Shown one piece after another: positions 50,602 to 60,446 of a stretch of DNA of 64,000 bases (the stretch's first letter is position 1; every line of letters begins with the position of its first letter). The stretch spans positions 3,244 to 67,243 of the forward strand of contig CADEEL010000016.1 in NCBI GenBank assembly GCA_902826335.1. The letters are read 5' to 3'. The notes beneath the pieces were generated by a model, which was not told the origin of the DNA, ran no database searches, and saw nothing but the letters and a program-made list of their open reading frames with translations. The position numbers and the translations under genes are program-made. Origin of the DNA: an uncultured Alphaproteobacteria bacterium (GTDB taxonomy: Bacteria; Pseudomonadota; Alphaproteobacteria; Caulobacterales; Aquidulcibacteraceae).

Positions 50602-52146
50602 GTGCATCCAAGCATTCACGCCCGCGAAAATCCCGAAAAGCCCGCCATTGTCATGGCCGACAGCGGCGAGACGATCAGCTACGGCCTGCTCGACGCGCGC
50701 TCGAACCAGGGCGCCCATCTGCTGCGCGCGGCGGGCCTCCGGGCGGGCGATTGCGTCGCCTATCATCTCGAAAACGTGAACGCCTTCTTCGAGCTGGCTT
50801 GGGCCGCGCAACGGGCGGGGCTCTATTATGCGTGCATCTCCACCAAGCTCACCGCCGACGAGGCGGCCTATATCATCGCCGATAGCGGCGCGAAGGCGCT
50901 GTTCTGTTCAACTGGCCTTGGCGGTGTCGTGCACGAATTGCGCGCGCGGGCGCCGGGCGTGGCGGCTTTCAGCGTCGGCGGCGCGATCGAGGGGTTTCAC
51001 GCTTATGAGGCGGCGCGTGATGCGCAGCCCACAACGCCGATCGCCGATGAGAGCGCGGGCGCCGATCTTCTCTATTCGTCCGGCACGACAGGCCGGCCCA
51101 AGGGCGTGCGCACGCCGCTGACCGGCGCATCGATCGATGAACCCGGCGGGCTCGTCATGCTGGCGGCGGGCGTTTACCAAATTCGTCCGGATGCGCGCTA
51201 TCTATCACCGGCGCCGCTCTACCACGCCGCGCCGCTGCGCTGGTGCATGACCGTGCATCGCCTCGGCGGCACGGTCGTGGTGATGAGCAAATTCGATCCC
51301 GAACGCTTTCTTGAATTGGTCGAGCGCCACCGCATCACCGATACGCAAGTCGTGCCGACCATGTTTGTACGCATGCTCAAACTGCCGGCGGATGTGCGCG
51401 CGCGCTACGATGTTTCAAGTCTGCGCATGGCGGTTCACGCGGCGGCACCGTGCCCCATCCCCATCAAGGAACAGATGATCGAATGGTGGGGGCCGATCAT
51501 TCACGAATATTACGCCGGCACGGAGGGCAATGGCTTTTGCACACTCGATGCGCACGCCTGGCTGCAAAAAAAGGGCTCGGTCGGCAAGCCGTTGATCGGC
51601 GAGGTTTACATCTGCGACGACGAAGGAAACGAGCTTCCCATCGGCGCCGATGGAACCATTTATTTCGCCGGCGCCTCCCAGTTCGAATATCATAACGATC
51701 CCAAGAAAACCGCCGATAGCCGCCATCCCCAGCACCCGGATTGGTCGACGCTTGGCGATGTCGGCCATGTCGACGAAGACGGCTACGTGTTCCTTACTGA
51801 CAGAAAGGCCTTCATGATCATTTCCGGCGGCGTGAACATCTATCCGCAGGAATTGGAAAACCTTCTGGTCACCCATCCGCGCGTCGCGGACGCGGCCGTG
51901 TTCGGCGTGCCGAATGAAGAGTTCGGCGAGGAAGTGAAGGCCGTGGTTCAGCCGCTCGATTGGGCTGACGCGGGCGAAGCGTTCGAGGCCGAGCTTATGG
52001 CCTTCTGCCGCGCCCATCTTTCTCACATCAAATGCCCGCGCACGATCGATTTCATGGCCGAACTGCCACGCCACCCGACTGGCAAACTCTATAAGCGCCT
52101 GTTGCGCGATCGTTATTGGGCCGATCATGCAAGCCGCATCGTCTAA
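50602..52146 (+). CDS. AMP-dependent acyl-CoA synthetase/ligase
   Basis: 514 residues from a GTG. ANL-superfamily motifs are complete: A3 LLYSSGTTGRPKGV, A5 YYAGTEGNGF, A7 LGDVGHVDEDGYVF, A8 LTDRKAFMIISGGVNIYPQE, and the C-terminal Lys in PTGKLYKR. It activates an unknown carboxylic acid to its acyl-CoA. The upstream ribosome site is GGAGAGAAGG. It is followed by bolA after 16 bp. Confidence 0.93.
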   Translation: MHPSIHARENPEKPAIVMADSGETISYGLLDARSNQGAHLLRAAGLRAGDCVAYHLENVNAFFELAWAAQRAGLYYACISTKLTADEAAYIIADSGAKALFCSTGLGGVVHELRARAPGVAAFSVGGAIEGFHAYEAARDAQPTTPIADESAGADLLYSSGTTGRPKGVRTPLTGASIDEPGGLVMLAAGVYQIRPDARYLSPAPLYHAAPLRWCMTVHRLGGTVVVMSKFDPERFLELVERHRITDTQVVPTMFVRMLKLPADVRARYDVSSLRMAVHAAAPCPIPIKEQMIEWWGPIIHEYYAGTEGNGFCTLDAHAWLQKKGSVGKPLIGEVYICDDEGNELPIGADGTIYFAGASQFEYHNDPKKTADSRHPQHPDWSTLGDVGHVDEDGYVFLTDRKAFMIISGGVNIYPQELENLLVTHPRVADAAVFGVPNEEFGEEVKAVVQPLDWADAGEAFEAELMAFCRAHLSHIKCPRTIDFMAELPRHPTGKLYKRLLRDRYWADHASRIV

Positions 52147-52162
52147 GGGGATTTAGTCCGTC

Positions 52163-52393
52163 ATGGCCATGCGTGCGGAAGAGATTGAAGCGCTGTTGCG
52201 CGAGGCGTTCCCCGGCGCGGACATCGCCATCGTCGATCTCGCCGGCGATGGCGATCACTATAAGGCGATCGTCAAGAGCGCGGCGTTTGCGGGCATGAGC
52301 CGTGTCGCGCAGCACAAGGCCGTCTACGCCGCGCTGCAGGGCCGCATGGGCGGGGCGCTGCACGCCTTGGCGCTGGAGACCAGCGCGAAATAA
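52163..52393 (+). CDS. BolA-family protein
   Basis: 76 residues. BolA signature: FPGADIAIVDLAGDGDHYKAIV, with the conserved His in DHYKA and SRVAQHKAVYAAL. The Gly-rich HYKAIV strand fits the BolA2/IbaG-like group. It partners monothiol glutaredoxins in Fe-S cluster handling. grxD lies downstream but is separated from it by a crotonase gene on the other strand. Starts at 52163 or 52169 are possible. Confidence 0.93.
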   Translation: MAMRAEEIEALLREAFPGADIAIVDLAGDGDHYKAIVKSAAFAGMSRVAQHKAVYAALQGRMGGALHALALETSAK

Positions 52394-52400
52394 GCCCGCG

Positions 52401-53195
52401 CTATTCGCCCGAGAATTTCGGCGCGCGCTTCTCGAAGAACGCCGAGACCGCCTCGCGGAAATCCTCGCTCGTGCTCGCCAGCAGCCATTGATCGGCGTCC
52501 ATGTGCATCACGGCGCCGTCCAGCGCGCCGGCGAACGCGTTGATGCTACGCTTGATCATCTGAACGGCGATGGGCGGCAGCGCGGCGTACTCCTCCGCCC
52601 AGGCCCGGGCGCGCGCATTCAACTCGCCAACCGGAACTATCTCATCCAGAAAGCCCCAGCGCTCCAGCGTGGCGGCGTCGTAGAGTTTGCCGCTCATGAT
52701 CATCTGCTTGGCGCGCGCCGCGCCCACCAAGCGCACACACAGCGGCGCGGCATGCCACATGAGGTTGATGCCGATCTTCACCTCGCCATAGCCGATGCGC
52801 GCATCGCCCGCGCCGATGCGGAAATCGCACGCCGACGCGATGCACGCGCCGCCGCCGGTGGCCACGCCTTGAATCGCGCAGATGGTCGGCTGATCGATCT
52901 CCTGGATGGCGCGCATCAGCGCCGCGCCCTGGGTCAGCGCGCGGCGCCGCATCAGCAGGGACGCTTCGGAGGCGCCCTGAAACCGGTCCTGTTTGAGATC
53001 GGCGCCGACCGAAAAATCCGCCCCGGCGCCGCGGAAGATCACCGCCCTGGTCGCCTCATCGCCGGCGAAGGCGCGCGCCGCCGCCTCCAGCGCCGCCAAC
53101 ATATCGGCGGTGAGCGCGTTGCGTCGCTCGGCCCGATCGATGGTGACGAACGCGATCGGCCCTTCGCGCGTCACTTTGATGAGGTCCTGCTCCAT
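52401..53195 (-). CDS. Enoyl-CoA hydratase/isomerase family protein
   Basis: 264 residues. Crotonase fold: oxyanion segments [15 protein letters not shown] and [19 protein letters not shown]; the region after [13 protein letters not shown] holds the usual acid position. It has a C-terminal trimerisation helix. It lies opposite to its neighbours, between bolA and grxD. It is unrelated in detail to the crotonase at 45204. Confidence 0.9.
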   Translation of the reverse strand: MEQDLIKVTREGPIAFVTIDRAERRNALTADMLAALEAAARAFAGDEATRAVIFRGAGADFSVGADLKQDRFQGASEASLLMRRRALTQGAALMRAIQEIDQPTICAIQGVATGGGACIASACDFRIGAGDARIGYGEVKIGINLMWHAAPLCVRLVGAARAKQMIMSGKLYDAATLERWGFLDEIVPVGELNARARAWAEEYAALPPIAVQMIKRSINAFAGALDGAVMHMDADQWLLASTSEDFREAVSAFFEKRAPKFSGE

Positions 53196-53313
53196 CCCTT
53201 GCTCCCGCCCCGCCGCGGGGCCAATTCTTGAACCGGCGCAGGCCCCGACGCCACGGGAATCCGCCTTGATGGCGGCGCGGCGCGAACCTACCTTTCAGCC
53301 ACAGGAGCGCCCG

Positions 53314-53661
53314 ATGTCCCAAGCCCAGACCGAACCCGCCGCCTTCGCCGCCATTCGCCAAACCATCGGCGCCAATGACGTCGTTCTCTTTATGAAAGGC
53401 ACGGCCGAGCGCCCGCAATGCGGCTTTTCGCAAATGGTCGTGCGCGTGCTCGATCACATGGGCGTGGCGTTCGCGGACGTGAATGTGCTCGCGGACCAGG
53501 ACGTGCGCGAAGGGATCAAGCAATTCTCCGATTGGCCGACCATTCCCCAACTCTATGTGAAGGGCGAATTCGTGGGCGGATGCGACATCGTGAAGGAAAT
53601 GTTCGAGACTGGCGAACTCAAGGAGATGTTCGAGGAGAAGGGCGTGACGCTGGCGGCGTAA
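53314..53661 (+). CDS. grxD: Monothiol glutaredoxin Grx4 family
   Basis: 115 residues from the ATG at 53314, preceded by ACAGGAG. Monothiol active site CGFS (Cys36 in [10 protein letters not shown]), and the GSH-binding [18 protein letters not shown]. It delivers Fe-S clusters together with BolA. The long extension upstream of the start is noise. Confidence 0.95.
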   Translation: MSQAQTEPAAFAAIRQTIGANDVVLFMKGTAERPQCGFSQMVVRVLDHMGVAFADVNVLADQDVREGIKQFSDWPTIPQLYVKGEFVGGCDIVKEMFETGELKEMFEEKGVTLAA

Positions 53662-53744
53662 CGGCGCGCTTCGACTCCCATTGATTCATCGCAACGCCGG
53701 CGCGCCAATTCCGGCCTTGCATGCCTCCGTTCCTGGAGGCTCGC

Positions 53745-54233
53745 ATGCGCCGATTTCTCACCAATGGATTAGCCGGCTTGATGGCCGCCGCGACTCTCGC
53801 GGCGACGCCCGCTTACGCGCAGCGAGGTCGCCACGATGACGCGCCGCCGCCCTATCCTTATTGGGAGCAGCGGCGCGATCCCCCGCCGGGTCATGAGGTC
53901 CGCCCGCCGCCGCCGCCAGACACGCGGTGGGACAATCGCCGCCACCCGCCGCCGCAATGGGGCGATGAGCAGTGGCGCTATCGGCGCGATTGGCTGCGTC
54001 GCCATGGCCACCGTGACGACGATCACAACGCGGTGTTCGGCCTCTTCGCGGGCGCGATCCTTGGGTTTGTTCTCGGCGCGGCGATCGCGGATTCGCGCGA
54101 ACAACAGGAGTACGCGCAGTCCCGCCTCAACGATCCGGCCTGGATCGCCTATTGCGCGCGCCGCTACCGCTCGTTCGACCCCTATTCCGGAACCTATCTG
54201 GGGCGGGACGGCCTGCGCCACTATTGTCGCTAA
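53745..54233 (+). CDS. BA14K-family secreted protein
   Basis: 162 residues from the ATG at 53745 (MRRFLTNGLAGLMAAATLAA signal peptide). The mature part has a Pro/His/Arg-rich region (PPPPPDTRWDNRRHPPPQW), a Gly/Ala TM-like helix (GLFAGAILGFVLGAAIAD), and the C-terminal BA14K motif WIAYCARRYRSFDPYSGTYL. BA14K proteins bind immunoglobulin or lectins in Brucella; here the role is unknown. Confidence 0.85.
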   Translation: MRRFLTNGLAGLMAAATLAATPAYAQRGRHDDAPPPYPYWEQRRDPPPGHEVRPPPPPDTRWDNRRHPPPQWGDEQWRYRRDWLRRHGHRDDDHNAVFGLFAGAILGFVLGAAIADSREQQEYAQSRLNDPAWIAYCARRYRSFDPYSGTYLGRDGLRHYCR

Positions 54234-54377
54234 CGACTGCGCGCCCGCCGATCGCGCAACATAGGGCCCGTTAAGGCTTGCGGCGCGCAATTTCCATCCG
54301 CGCTCCAGGGCAAGCGCGCCTTCGGAAGCGAGGACTTTCGCGGCGCACGCTCCTAAACTGCGCGAGTCGAAAGCGAG

Positions 54378-55262
54378 ATGCGTGACATGTCCGTCATCCC
54401 AACAGCACTGCAAAAGGCGCCGACAGCCCATGGTCTGCGCGGCGATTACGAGCACATGGCCGCCGATTGGACGGTGCCGCAGCCGGAGCAATACGCGCCC
54501 GAGGATCACGCGCTGTGGCGTAGACTCTATGAACGGCAAACGGCGCTGGTGAGGGATTACGCCGCGCCGATGTTCGTGGACTCGCTGCGCGCCATGGAAT
54601 GCGCGGACGCCATACCGAACATCGCGCGCCTCTCCGAGCGCTTGCGCCGCGCGACCGGCTGGGAGGTTGTCTGCGTGCCTGGCCTTGTGCCCGACGACGT
54701 GTTCTTCGCCCACCTCGCGGAGAAGCGCTTTCCCGCCAGCTGGTGGATCCGCACGCCGGAGGAGTTGGACTACCTCGTCGAGCCCGACGTCTTCCACGAC
54801 GTGTTCGGCCATGTGCCGCTTCTGTTCGATCCGGTGTTCGCCGATTACCTTCAAGAATACGGCAAGGGCGGCCCCAAGGCGATCGCCCATGACGCGGTGC
54901 TCATCCTCGCGCGCCTCTATTGGTACATGGTCGAGTTCGGCCTCATCGTGGTGGATGGAAACATCAAGGCCTATGGCGCGGGGATGCTGTCATCCTTTGG
55001 TGAAACGAAATTCTCCGTGGATTCGCCCTCGCCCAATCGCATCGGTTACGCGCTCGAGCGCGTAATGCGCACCCGCTATTGGATTGACCGCTTCCAATCG
55101 ACGTATTTTGTGCTGGAATCATTCGAGCAATTGATGCGCTCTTCGATCGAGACCGATTTCGGCCCGCTCTATGACGCCATCAAGATGAGCGAGCCCTACG
55201 CGGCCGACGCCGTCCTCCCAACGGACCGCGTCATTCATCGCGGCGAACAGTCAGGCGCGTAA
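54378..55262 (+). CDS. phhA: Phenylalanine 4-monooxygenase
   Basis: 294 residues (an ATG at 54387 is equally possible). Iron ligands are His140 and His145 (EPDVFHDVFGHVPLL) and Glu186 (YWYMVEFGLI). It hydroxylates phenylalanine to tyrosine with a tetrahydropterin cofactor. Biopterin-dependent motifs are present; no ACT domain precedes the catalytic domain. No pterin carbinolamine dehydratase gene is adjacent. Normal length for bacterial PhhA. Confidence 0.96.
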   Translation: MRDMSVIPTALQKAPTAHGLRGDYEHMAADWTVPQPEQYAPEDHALWRRLYERQTALVRDYAAPMFVDSLRAMECADAIPNIARLSERLRRATGWEVVCVPGLVPDDVFFAHLAEKRFPASWWIRTPEELDYLVEPDVFHDVFGHVPLLFDPVFADYLQEYGKGGPKAIAHDAVLILARLYWYMVEFGLIVVDGNIKAYGAGMLSSFGETKFSVDSPSPNRIGYALERVMRTRYWIDRFQSTYFVLESFEQLMRSSIETDFGPLYDAIKMSEPYAADAVLPTDRVIHRGEQSGA

Positions 55263-55302
55263 GGCGCTCGCCTTCGCCCGGGTGACGCGTTAGAGGCGAG
55301 CC

Positions 55303-55950
55303 ATGAGTGAGCCACACACGTTCAACCCCCTCGTCTGGGTGCGCAATTCGTTTCTGGCGGGCGTGGCGCTTGTGTTGCCCTTCGTGGTCACCGGCTGGCT
55401 GATCTGGACGGTCGTCAACCTGATCGACAACAATGTCTGGCCGCTCTTGCCGCAGCGTGTGCAGCCGCTCGCCGAGGCGATACCGGGCGTAGGCGTCGCC
55501 TTCGCGATCGCGACGCTGACCATCATCGGCGCGCTTGCGGGCAATTATGTCGGCCGCCTCGCGCTGCGCTGGACGGAGCGGCTCGTCACGCAATTGCCAA
55601 TCGTGCGCTCGATCTATGGCGGCTCGAAACAAGTGTTCAAACAATTCGCCGCGCCGGAGCGCACATCGTTCAAGGAAGCCGTATTGGTGGAATTTCCCCG
55701 TCCCGGCGCCTGGGCGATCGGGTTTGTCACCAATGAGGATGCGGGTGAGATCACATCGGAAGTCGGCGACGAACTGGTGGCCGTTTACGTGCCGCAAGCG
55801 CCGATCCCGACCTCTGGATTTCTCATCTATTTCCCGCGCACGGCCCTGAAGCCCATTTCGCTGGGTCCCGAAGAAGCGCTCAAGCGCGTCGTCTCCCTCG
55901 GCATCATCAAGGAAGACGCGAGCGAGCCCGCGCCGCTCAGACGATCTTGA
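55303..55950 (+). CDS. DUF502 membrane protein
   Basis: 215 residues. Two N-terminal TM helices (about 17-42 and 62-86) and a soluble C-terminal domain with GNYVGRLALRWTERLVTQLPIV (TM end), VRSIYGGSKQVFKQFA and PIPTSGFLIYFPR. DUF502 has no assigned biochemical function. Its start follows GAGGCGAGCC. It overlaps the PPK2 gene by 14 bp. Confidence 0.88.
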   Translation: MSEPHTFNPLVWVRNSFLAGVALVLPFVVTGWLIWTVVNLIDNNVWPLLPQRVQPLAEAIPGVGVAFAIATLTIIGALAGNYVGRLALRWTERLVTQLPIVRSIYGGSKQVFKQFAAPERTSFKEAVLVEFPRPGAWAIGFVTNEDAGEITSEVGDELVAVYVPQAPIPTSGFLIYFPRTALKPISLGPEEALKRVVSLGIIKEDASEPAPLRRS

Positions 55951-56767
55951 AATCGCCCGGCTTCCAAGCCGGTTTTGGGTAGCGCGGGTTCATATCCTCA
56001 AGCGTTCCGCGCACGATTTCGCCGATCAGCGCATTGCGCCGCCATTTGCGGTTCGCCGGCACGACGCGCCACGGCGCATGGGGCGTCGAACAGCGCGTCA
56101 GCGCCGTTTCATATGCGGCCTCGAAATCGCTCCATAAGGCGCGATCCTCAAGATCGCTTGGATTGAATTTCCAGTGTTTGGCGGGATCGTCGAGACGGGC
56201 CTGCAAGCGCTCGGCCTGCTCGTCCTTGGAGATGTGCAGCATGAATTTGAGGATGACGACGCCATTCTCGCTCAAGTGCTTTTCGAACGCGTTGATCTGG
56301 TCGTAGCGCGCCTCGATCGCCTTGGCTGGCGCCAGCGCGCGCACCTTCACCACAAGCACATCTTCATAGTGCGATCGGTTGAAGATGCCGATCATGCCCT
56401 TCTTGGGAATGGCTTGATGCACACGCCAAAGATAATCACGCGCGAGCTCCTCCTCGCTGGGACGGCCGAACGGCGTAACGGCCACGCCGAGGGGGCCGCA
56501 CGCGTTGAAGACGCCGCGCACGGCGCCATCCTTTCCCGACGTATCGATCCCCTGCAGCACGATAAGCAGCGCGCGTCTCCGCTCAGCCCAGAGGCGATCT
56601 TGCAGGTCATTGATGGCGCCCGCGCAGGCCTGCGCACGCTCCTCCGCCTCGGCGCGATCGGGGAAGAGATCGTCGCCCACGCAGTCGCGCTCGGCGAGCT
56701 TGGCCTTCTCGCCGGGCTTTACGCGCAACGCCTCGTCGATCGCGCGCCAATCTTTTAACTTGCTCAT
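55937..56767 (-). CDS. Polyphosphate kinase 2 family protein
   Basis: 276 residues. PPK2 fold with Walker A GIDTSGKDG, lid-like region GRPSEEELARDYLWRVHQ, and Walker B-like FNRSHYEDVLVV. It transfers phosphate between polyphosphate and nucleotides; class I versus class III cannot be decided. It converges with DUF502 and shares 14 bp at the end. Confidence 0.93.
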   Translation of the reverse strand: MSKLKDWRAIDEALRVKPGEKAKLAERDCVGDDLFPDRAEAEERAQACAGAINDLQDRLWAERRRALLIVLQGIDTSGKDGAVRGVFNACGPLGVAVTPFGRPSEEELARDYLWRVHQAIPKKGMIGIFNRSHYEDVLVVKVRALAPAKAIEARYDQINAFEKHLSENGVVILKFMLHISKDEQAERLQARLDDPAKHWKFNPSDLEDRALWSDFEAAYETALTRCSTPHAPWRVVPANRKWRRNALIGEIVRGTLEDMNPRYPKPAWKPGDFKIV

Positions 56768-56771
56768 ACGC

Positions 56772-57632
56772 TCACCGAAACACCACCGTCTTCGCGCCAG
56801 AGATCACCACGCGCCGTTCGACATGCCAACGCACAGCCCGCGCCAGGACCTGGCGTTCGAGGTCCCGGCCGATCTCGATCAGGTCCTGCGGCGTATGGTG
56901 GTGCGCCACGCGCTCGACGCCTTGCTCGATGATCGGGCCTTCGTCGAGATCGGCCGTCACATAATGCGCCGTGGCGCCGATGATTTTGACGCCGCGCTCA
57001 AACGCCTGATGATAAGGGCGCGCGCCCTTGAAGCTCGGCAAGAAGGAATGATGGATGTTGATGGCGCGTCCGGCGAGCGCGGCGCATGTGGCGCCCGTCA
57101 GCACCTGCATATAGCGGGCGAGCACGAGGAGTTCGGCGCCGCTTTCCTCCATGATTGAGAGCAGCCGCGCCTCGGCGGCGGCCTTTGTCGCGGCCGTGAC
57201 TGGAACGTGATGATAGGGCGCGCCGCGCGCCGTCACGAAGTCGCGCAAATCCTCATGATTGGAAATCACGGCGACGATATCGGCCTTAAGCCAGTGCGCT
57301 TCCTGGCGATGGAAAAGATCGATCAGGCAATGATCGATCTTCGACACGGCGAGGAGGATTTTCGGCCGCACGGCCAGATCGTGAATGCGCCAGGCCATCG
57401 CGAAGCGGCGCGCGATCGGCGCAAATCCAACTTCGAGTTCGTCCAGACTGGGCGTCAGCGGCGCGGGCGCCGAAAACGCCGTGCGCATGAAGAACGCGCC
57501 GCGTTCGCCATCGTGGAACTGATCGGATTCCTCGATCGAATAGCCCCGATCGGCCAGAAACGTCGCAACGGCCGCGACAATCCCGACCGCGTCCGGGCAT
57601 TCGAGCGTCAGGATGAAGCGCGCCGCGCTCAT
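56772..57632 (-). CDS. purU: Formyltetrahydrofolate deformylase
   Basis: 286 residues from the ATG at 57632 (SAARFILTLECPD, start of the ACT domain). The ACT domain runs to about 90. The catalytic formyl-transferase fold has NIHHSFLPSFKGARPYHQAF with the active-site Asn/His, and TADLDEGPIIEQ with the Asp. It releases formate for purine synthesis. It lies 25 bp downstream of rpsD on the same strand. Confidence 0.95.
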   Translation of the reverse strand: MSAARFILTLECPDAVGIVAAVATFLADRGYSIEESDQFHDGERGAFFMRTAFSAPAPLTPSLDELEVGFAPIARRFAMAWRIHDLAVRPKILLAVSKIDHCLIDLFHRQEAHWLKADIVAVISNHEDLRDFVTARGAPYHHVPVTAATKAAAEARLLSIMEESGAELLVLARYMQVLTGATCAALAGRAINIHHSFLPSFKGARPYHQAFERGVKIIGATAHYVTADLDEGPIIEQGVERVAHHHTPQDLIEIGRDLERQVLARAVRWHVERRVVISGAKTVVFR

Positions 57633-57657
57633 GCTGCGGCGGCGGCGCGCGCCACAC

Positions 57658-58275
57658 TCAGCTCGCGTAATACTCGACGACGAGGTTCGGCTCCATCTGC
57701 ACCGGATAGGGCACATCCGCGAGCTGCGGCACGCGCGCGTAACGCGCCGTCATCGCCTTGGTGTCGATGTCGAGATAATCGGGGATGTCGCGTTCAGCGC
57801 TCTGCATGGCTTCGAGCACTGTGGCCATCGTGCGCGCCTTATCGCGCACTTCGATGACATCGCCCGCCTTGCACACGAACGAGGGAATGGTCACGCGTCG
57901 GCCGTTCACCTTGACGTGGCCGTGATTGACGAATTGCCGCGCGGCGAACACGGTCGGCGCGAATTTCGAGCGATAGACCACCGCGTCGAGCCGGCTTTCG
58001 AGCAGGCCGATCAGGTTTTCGGCCGTGTTGCCCTTGCGCCGCGCCGCCTCTTCATAGGTGCGGCGGAACTGCTTTTCGGTGATGTTTCCGTAGTACAGGC
58101 GCAGCTTCTGCTTGGCGATGAGCTGCAGCCCGAAATCGCTGGTCTTGCCCTTGCGGCGCTGGCCGTGCTGGCCGGGCCCATATTGGCGCTTATTGACCGG
58201 GGATTTCGGGCGGCCCCAGAGATTGAGGCCGAAGCGGCGGTTGGATTTATATTTCGATTGGATGCGCTTGGTCAT
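57658..58275 (-). CDS. rpsD: 30S ribosomal protein S4
   Basis: 205 residues. S4 N-terminal region [20 protein letters not shown] without the Cys knuckle (zinc-free type), an S4 RNA-binding domain with [19 protein letters not shown] and [13 protein letters not shown], and a C-terminal tail AVEYYAS-like (VVEYYAS). It is monocistronic at its 5' side with a hairpin-rich leader, and followed by purU. S4 often autoregulates its own mRNA; the leader hairpin at 58312-58333 is a candidate site (inference). Confidence 0.97.
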   Translation of the reverse strand: MTKRIQSKYKSNRRFGLNLWGRPKSPVNKRQYGPGQHGQRRKGKTSDFGLQLIAKQKLRLYYGNITEKQFRRTYEEAARRKGNTAENLIGLLESRLDAVVYRSKFAPTVFAARQFVNHGHVKVNGRRVTIPSFVCKAGDVIEVRDKARTMATVLEAMQSAERDIPDYLDIDTKAMTARYARVPQLADVPYPVQMEPNLVVEYYAS

Positions 58276-58311
58276 GGCGCGCGGCGCCCTTCTTCTTCGT
58301 GACGGGGCCCG

Positions 58312-58333
58312 GCGGCCTCACAAACGAGGCCGC
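58312..58333 (-). promoter_or_regulatory. Leader hairpin upstream of rpsD
   Basis: 8-bp perfect stem GCGGCCTC/GAGGCCGC with a 6-base loop, about 36 bp before the rpsD start. Possible S4 autoregulation or attenuation structure; unproven. Confidence 0.35.
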
Positions 58334-58369
58334 GACTGCCCTGGCGGTTCGCCCGTCGCCCAGTATGAA

Positions 58370-58396
58370 GGGCCGCCCGCTTGAAGGCGGCGGCCC
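58370..58396 (-). terminator. Hairpin between the DUF4440-like gene and rpsD
   Basis: 8-bp stem GGGCCGCC/GGCGGCCC with an 11-base loop, located 38 bp past the stop of the gene at 58434; a short TTC follows on the minus strand. Confidence 0.55.
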
Positions 58397-58433
58397 AGGA
58401 AAGCGGGGCTTGTGATCGATCAGGCCAGGGAAG

Positions 58434-59276
58434 TCAATTCGCCGGCGCGGGACGCACCACCAGCTGGTCATAGACGATCGCCCACCCGCCCGGCCGATGC
58501 TGCCAGATACGCGCATAAACGCCCTCGCGCGCCGCCCCATCGGCGAGCCAGGATGCGTGGCCGAGCGTGAACACCAGATCGCCGGCCGCCGAGCCTTCCG
58601 CCCGTGCGCCCCGATATGTGATCTCCGCGCTGGGCGCGCGCATCCGCGCGACGGCCTCGGCGCCGTCAAAAGCGCGCGGCGCGCCGGCCCGGTAGACGTG
58701 CGCATCCGGGGCCAGATGCGCGCTCAAGGCTGCTGCATTGGCCGCGCCGCGCTCGAGCGCTGTCACCGCCGCCACCGCGCGCGCCGCCGACCCGTCGCCG
58801 CTTGCGGCGACGGGCAGCGTTGGAACCGCCGCGCCCTCGGCCAGGAACGGGCCCGGATCGGCCACGGCGCCCGGCCCGCCATCGAATATCCACCGCCAAG
58901 CCCCATCCGGCTGGCGACGCCAGACCGTAAAATATTGAATGGCGGGCGTGCGCGCCGCATCGAAACTCGCCGGGCCGGTGGTGAAGCCGAGATCGCCCGA
59001 ACGGGCGGCGCCGGCATAGGTCGGCGCCCAATAGAGCGTGCGGTTTCCATCGTCCTCCAGCGCCGCCAGGCGCGCGGGCGCGGCGACAAGGCCGGCCTGC
59101 CCGATGAGCTGCCCATCGGGCGCGACAAACTCCCTGAACGCGGGGATCCAGCCGATCTCGCCCGCGCGCGCGGCAAAGGCCCGCTCGGCGGCGATCACGG
59201 GATCGGCGGCGACCGGCGCGGCGCCCGGCGCGCTGGCGCAGGCGCAGAGCATCAACGCCATGAGTATCGATCTCAT
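58434..59276 (-). CDS. Putative lipoprotein with two DUF4440/SnoaL-like domains
   Basis: 280 residues. A lipobox-like N-terminus (LMLCACASAPG; Cys11 or Cys13 as lipid site) suggests a lipoprotein. The body looks like two tandem NTF2/DUF4440 folds: the first at about 30-140 (ERAFAARAGEIGWIPAFREF ... WRWIFDGGPG), the second at about 155-270 (AHLAPDAHVYRAGAPRAF ... YARIWQHRPGGWAIVYDQL). The function is unknown. A terminator-like hairpin follows. Confidence 0.72.
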   Translation of the reverse strand: MRSILMALMLCACASAPGAAPVAADPVIAAERAFAARAGEIGWIPAFREFVAPDGQLIGQAGLVAAPARLAALEDDGNRTLYWAPTYAGAARSGDLGFTTGPASFDAARTPAIQYFTVWRRQPDGAWRWIFDGGPGAVADPGPFLAEGAAVPTLPVAASGDGSAARAVAAVTALERGAANAAALSAHLAPDAHVYRAGAPRAFDGAEAVARMRAPSAEITYRGARAEGSAAGDLVFTLGHASWLADGAAREGVYARIWQHRPGGWAIVYDQLVVRPAPAN

Positions 59277-59422
59277 GCGCGCAGCTGCCCGCCGCGTTCA
59301 CAAAGCGTCAACACACGAACGACGAAAGCCATCCGTCGCGTCAGCGATATCAACGTCGCCCTAACCCCATTCTGGCACATTCGACCCATTGGATCGCGGC
59401 GCGCGGCGGATGGAGCGTTAAG

Positions 59423-60442
59423 ATGGCGGCAAGTATTGCGCGCGCGGGCTTGCTGCGCGATCCGCGGTTTGACGCGGCCTTGGTGCTTGGAACAGCCGCG
59501 CTGGCGCTCACCGCGGGCCTTGCGGGCGCCGCGTGGGCCTGGCTCTTGCCGATCCTCGTGCTCGCCGATCTCTGGCTGCTCGGCTACCATCATGTGATCT
59601 CGACGTTCACGCGCCTCGTATTCAAACGCGCGGATATCGATGCGCACAAATTCTCGCTGTTCGTTCTGCCATTTCTGGTTCTCGCGGGCGTGCTCGCCGT
59701 GGCGGCGGGGTTTGGCGTGTGGGCCATCGTCTCGATTTATTTCTATTGGCAGTGGTTCCATTATGCGCGCCAAAGCTGGGGCGTTTCGAAAGCCTATCAG
59801 CGCAAGGCGCCGGAAGGCGCGCGCTTCGATCCCGAATGGCTGGCGCAGGCGCAATTATGGCTGGTGCCGATCTGGGGCGTGCTGGCGCGCTCGCACCAGG
59901 ACAGCGCGACGTTTCTCGGCTTGCCCATGGAATTCATCGCCGTCGATGGCTGGATTGTCGACGCGGTCGGCGCACTGGCGCTGGCTTCGCTCGCCCTGTG
60001 GGTGGTGCGACGTTTGCAGGACTGGCGCACCGGGCGGCTCGCGCCAGCGCACACGCTCTACATCGCCACGCACCATCTCATATTCTTCGTGGCCTATATC
60101 GCGATCCCGGACGTGACGGCCGGTTGGCTGGTCGCCAATATCTGGCACAATGCGCAATACATCCTGTTCGTCTATCTCTTCAACGCCAATCGCTTCAAGG
60201 CGGGCGAAGATCCTGCGGCGCCGCTGCTCTCCAAGCTCGCGCAGCCGGGCCGGCTGTGGCGCTATATGCTGTTCTGCTTCGCGGTGTCGACGCTCGTTTA
60301 CGTGGCGCTTGGGCAGGTGGCCGCGCTGATCGCAGCGCCCGTGCTCATTTGGCAAACGATCAATTTCCACCATTACATCGTGGATTCCTTCCTGTGGCGG
60401 CGCCCGCGCGTGCAGCGCGCACTCGCCGCGCACCCCGCCTGA
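59423..60442 (+). CDS. Histidine-rich polytopic membrane protein
   Basis: 339 residues with about eight TM helices. Eight His residues sit in or near helix ends: His56/57 (GYHHVIST), His113 (WFHYARQSWG), His217/218 (ATHHLIFF), His242 (NIWHNAQY) and His316/317 (NFHHYIVDSFLWR). Clustered HH pairs at membrane interfaces recall di-iron or haem-copper membrane enzymes, but no known family motif fits. It is followed after 4 bp by an acyltransferase gene on the same strand. Function unknown. Confidence 0.7.
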   Translation: MAASIARAGLLRDPRFDAALVLGTAALALTAGLAGAAWAWLLPILVLADLWLLGYHHVISTFTRLVFKRADIDAHKFSLFVLPFLVLAGVLAVAAGFGVWAIVSIYFYWQWFHYARQSWGVSKAYQRKAPEGARFDPEWLAQAQLWLVPIWGVLARSHQDSATFLGLPMEFIAVDGWIVDAVGALALASLALWVVRRLQDWRTGRLAPAHTLYIATHHLIFFVAYIAIPDVTAGWLVANIWHNAQYILFVYLFNANRFKAGEDPAAPLLSKLAQPGRLWRYMLFCFAVSTLVYVALGQVAALIAAPVLIWQTINFHHYIVDSFLWRRPRVQRALAAHPA

Positions 60443-60446
60443 CTTC

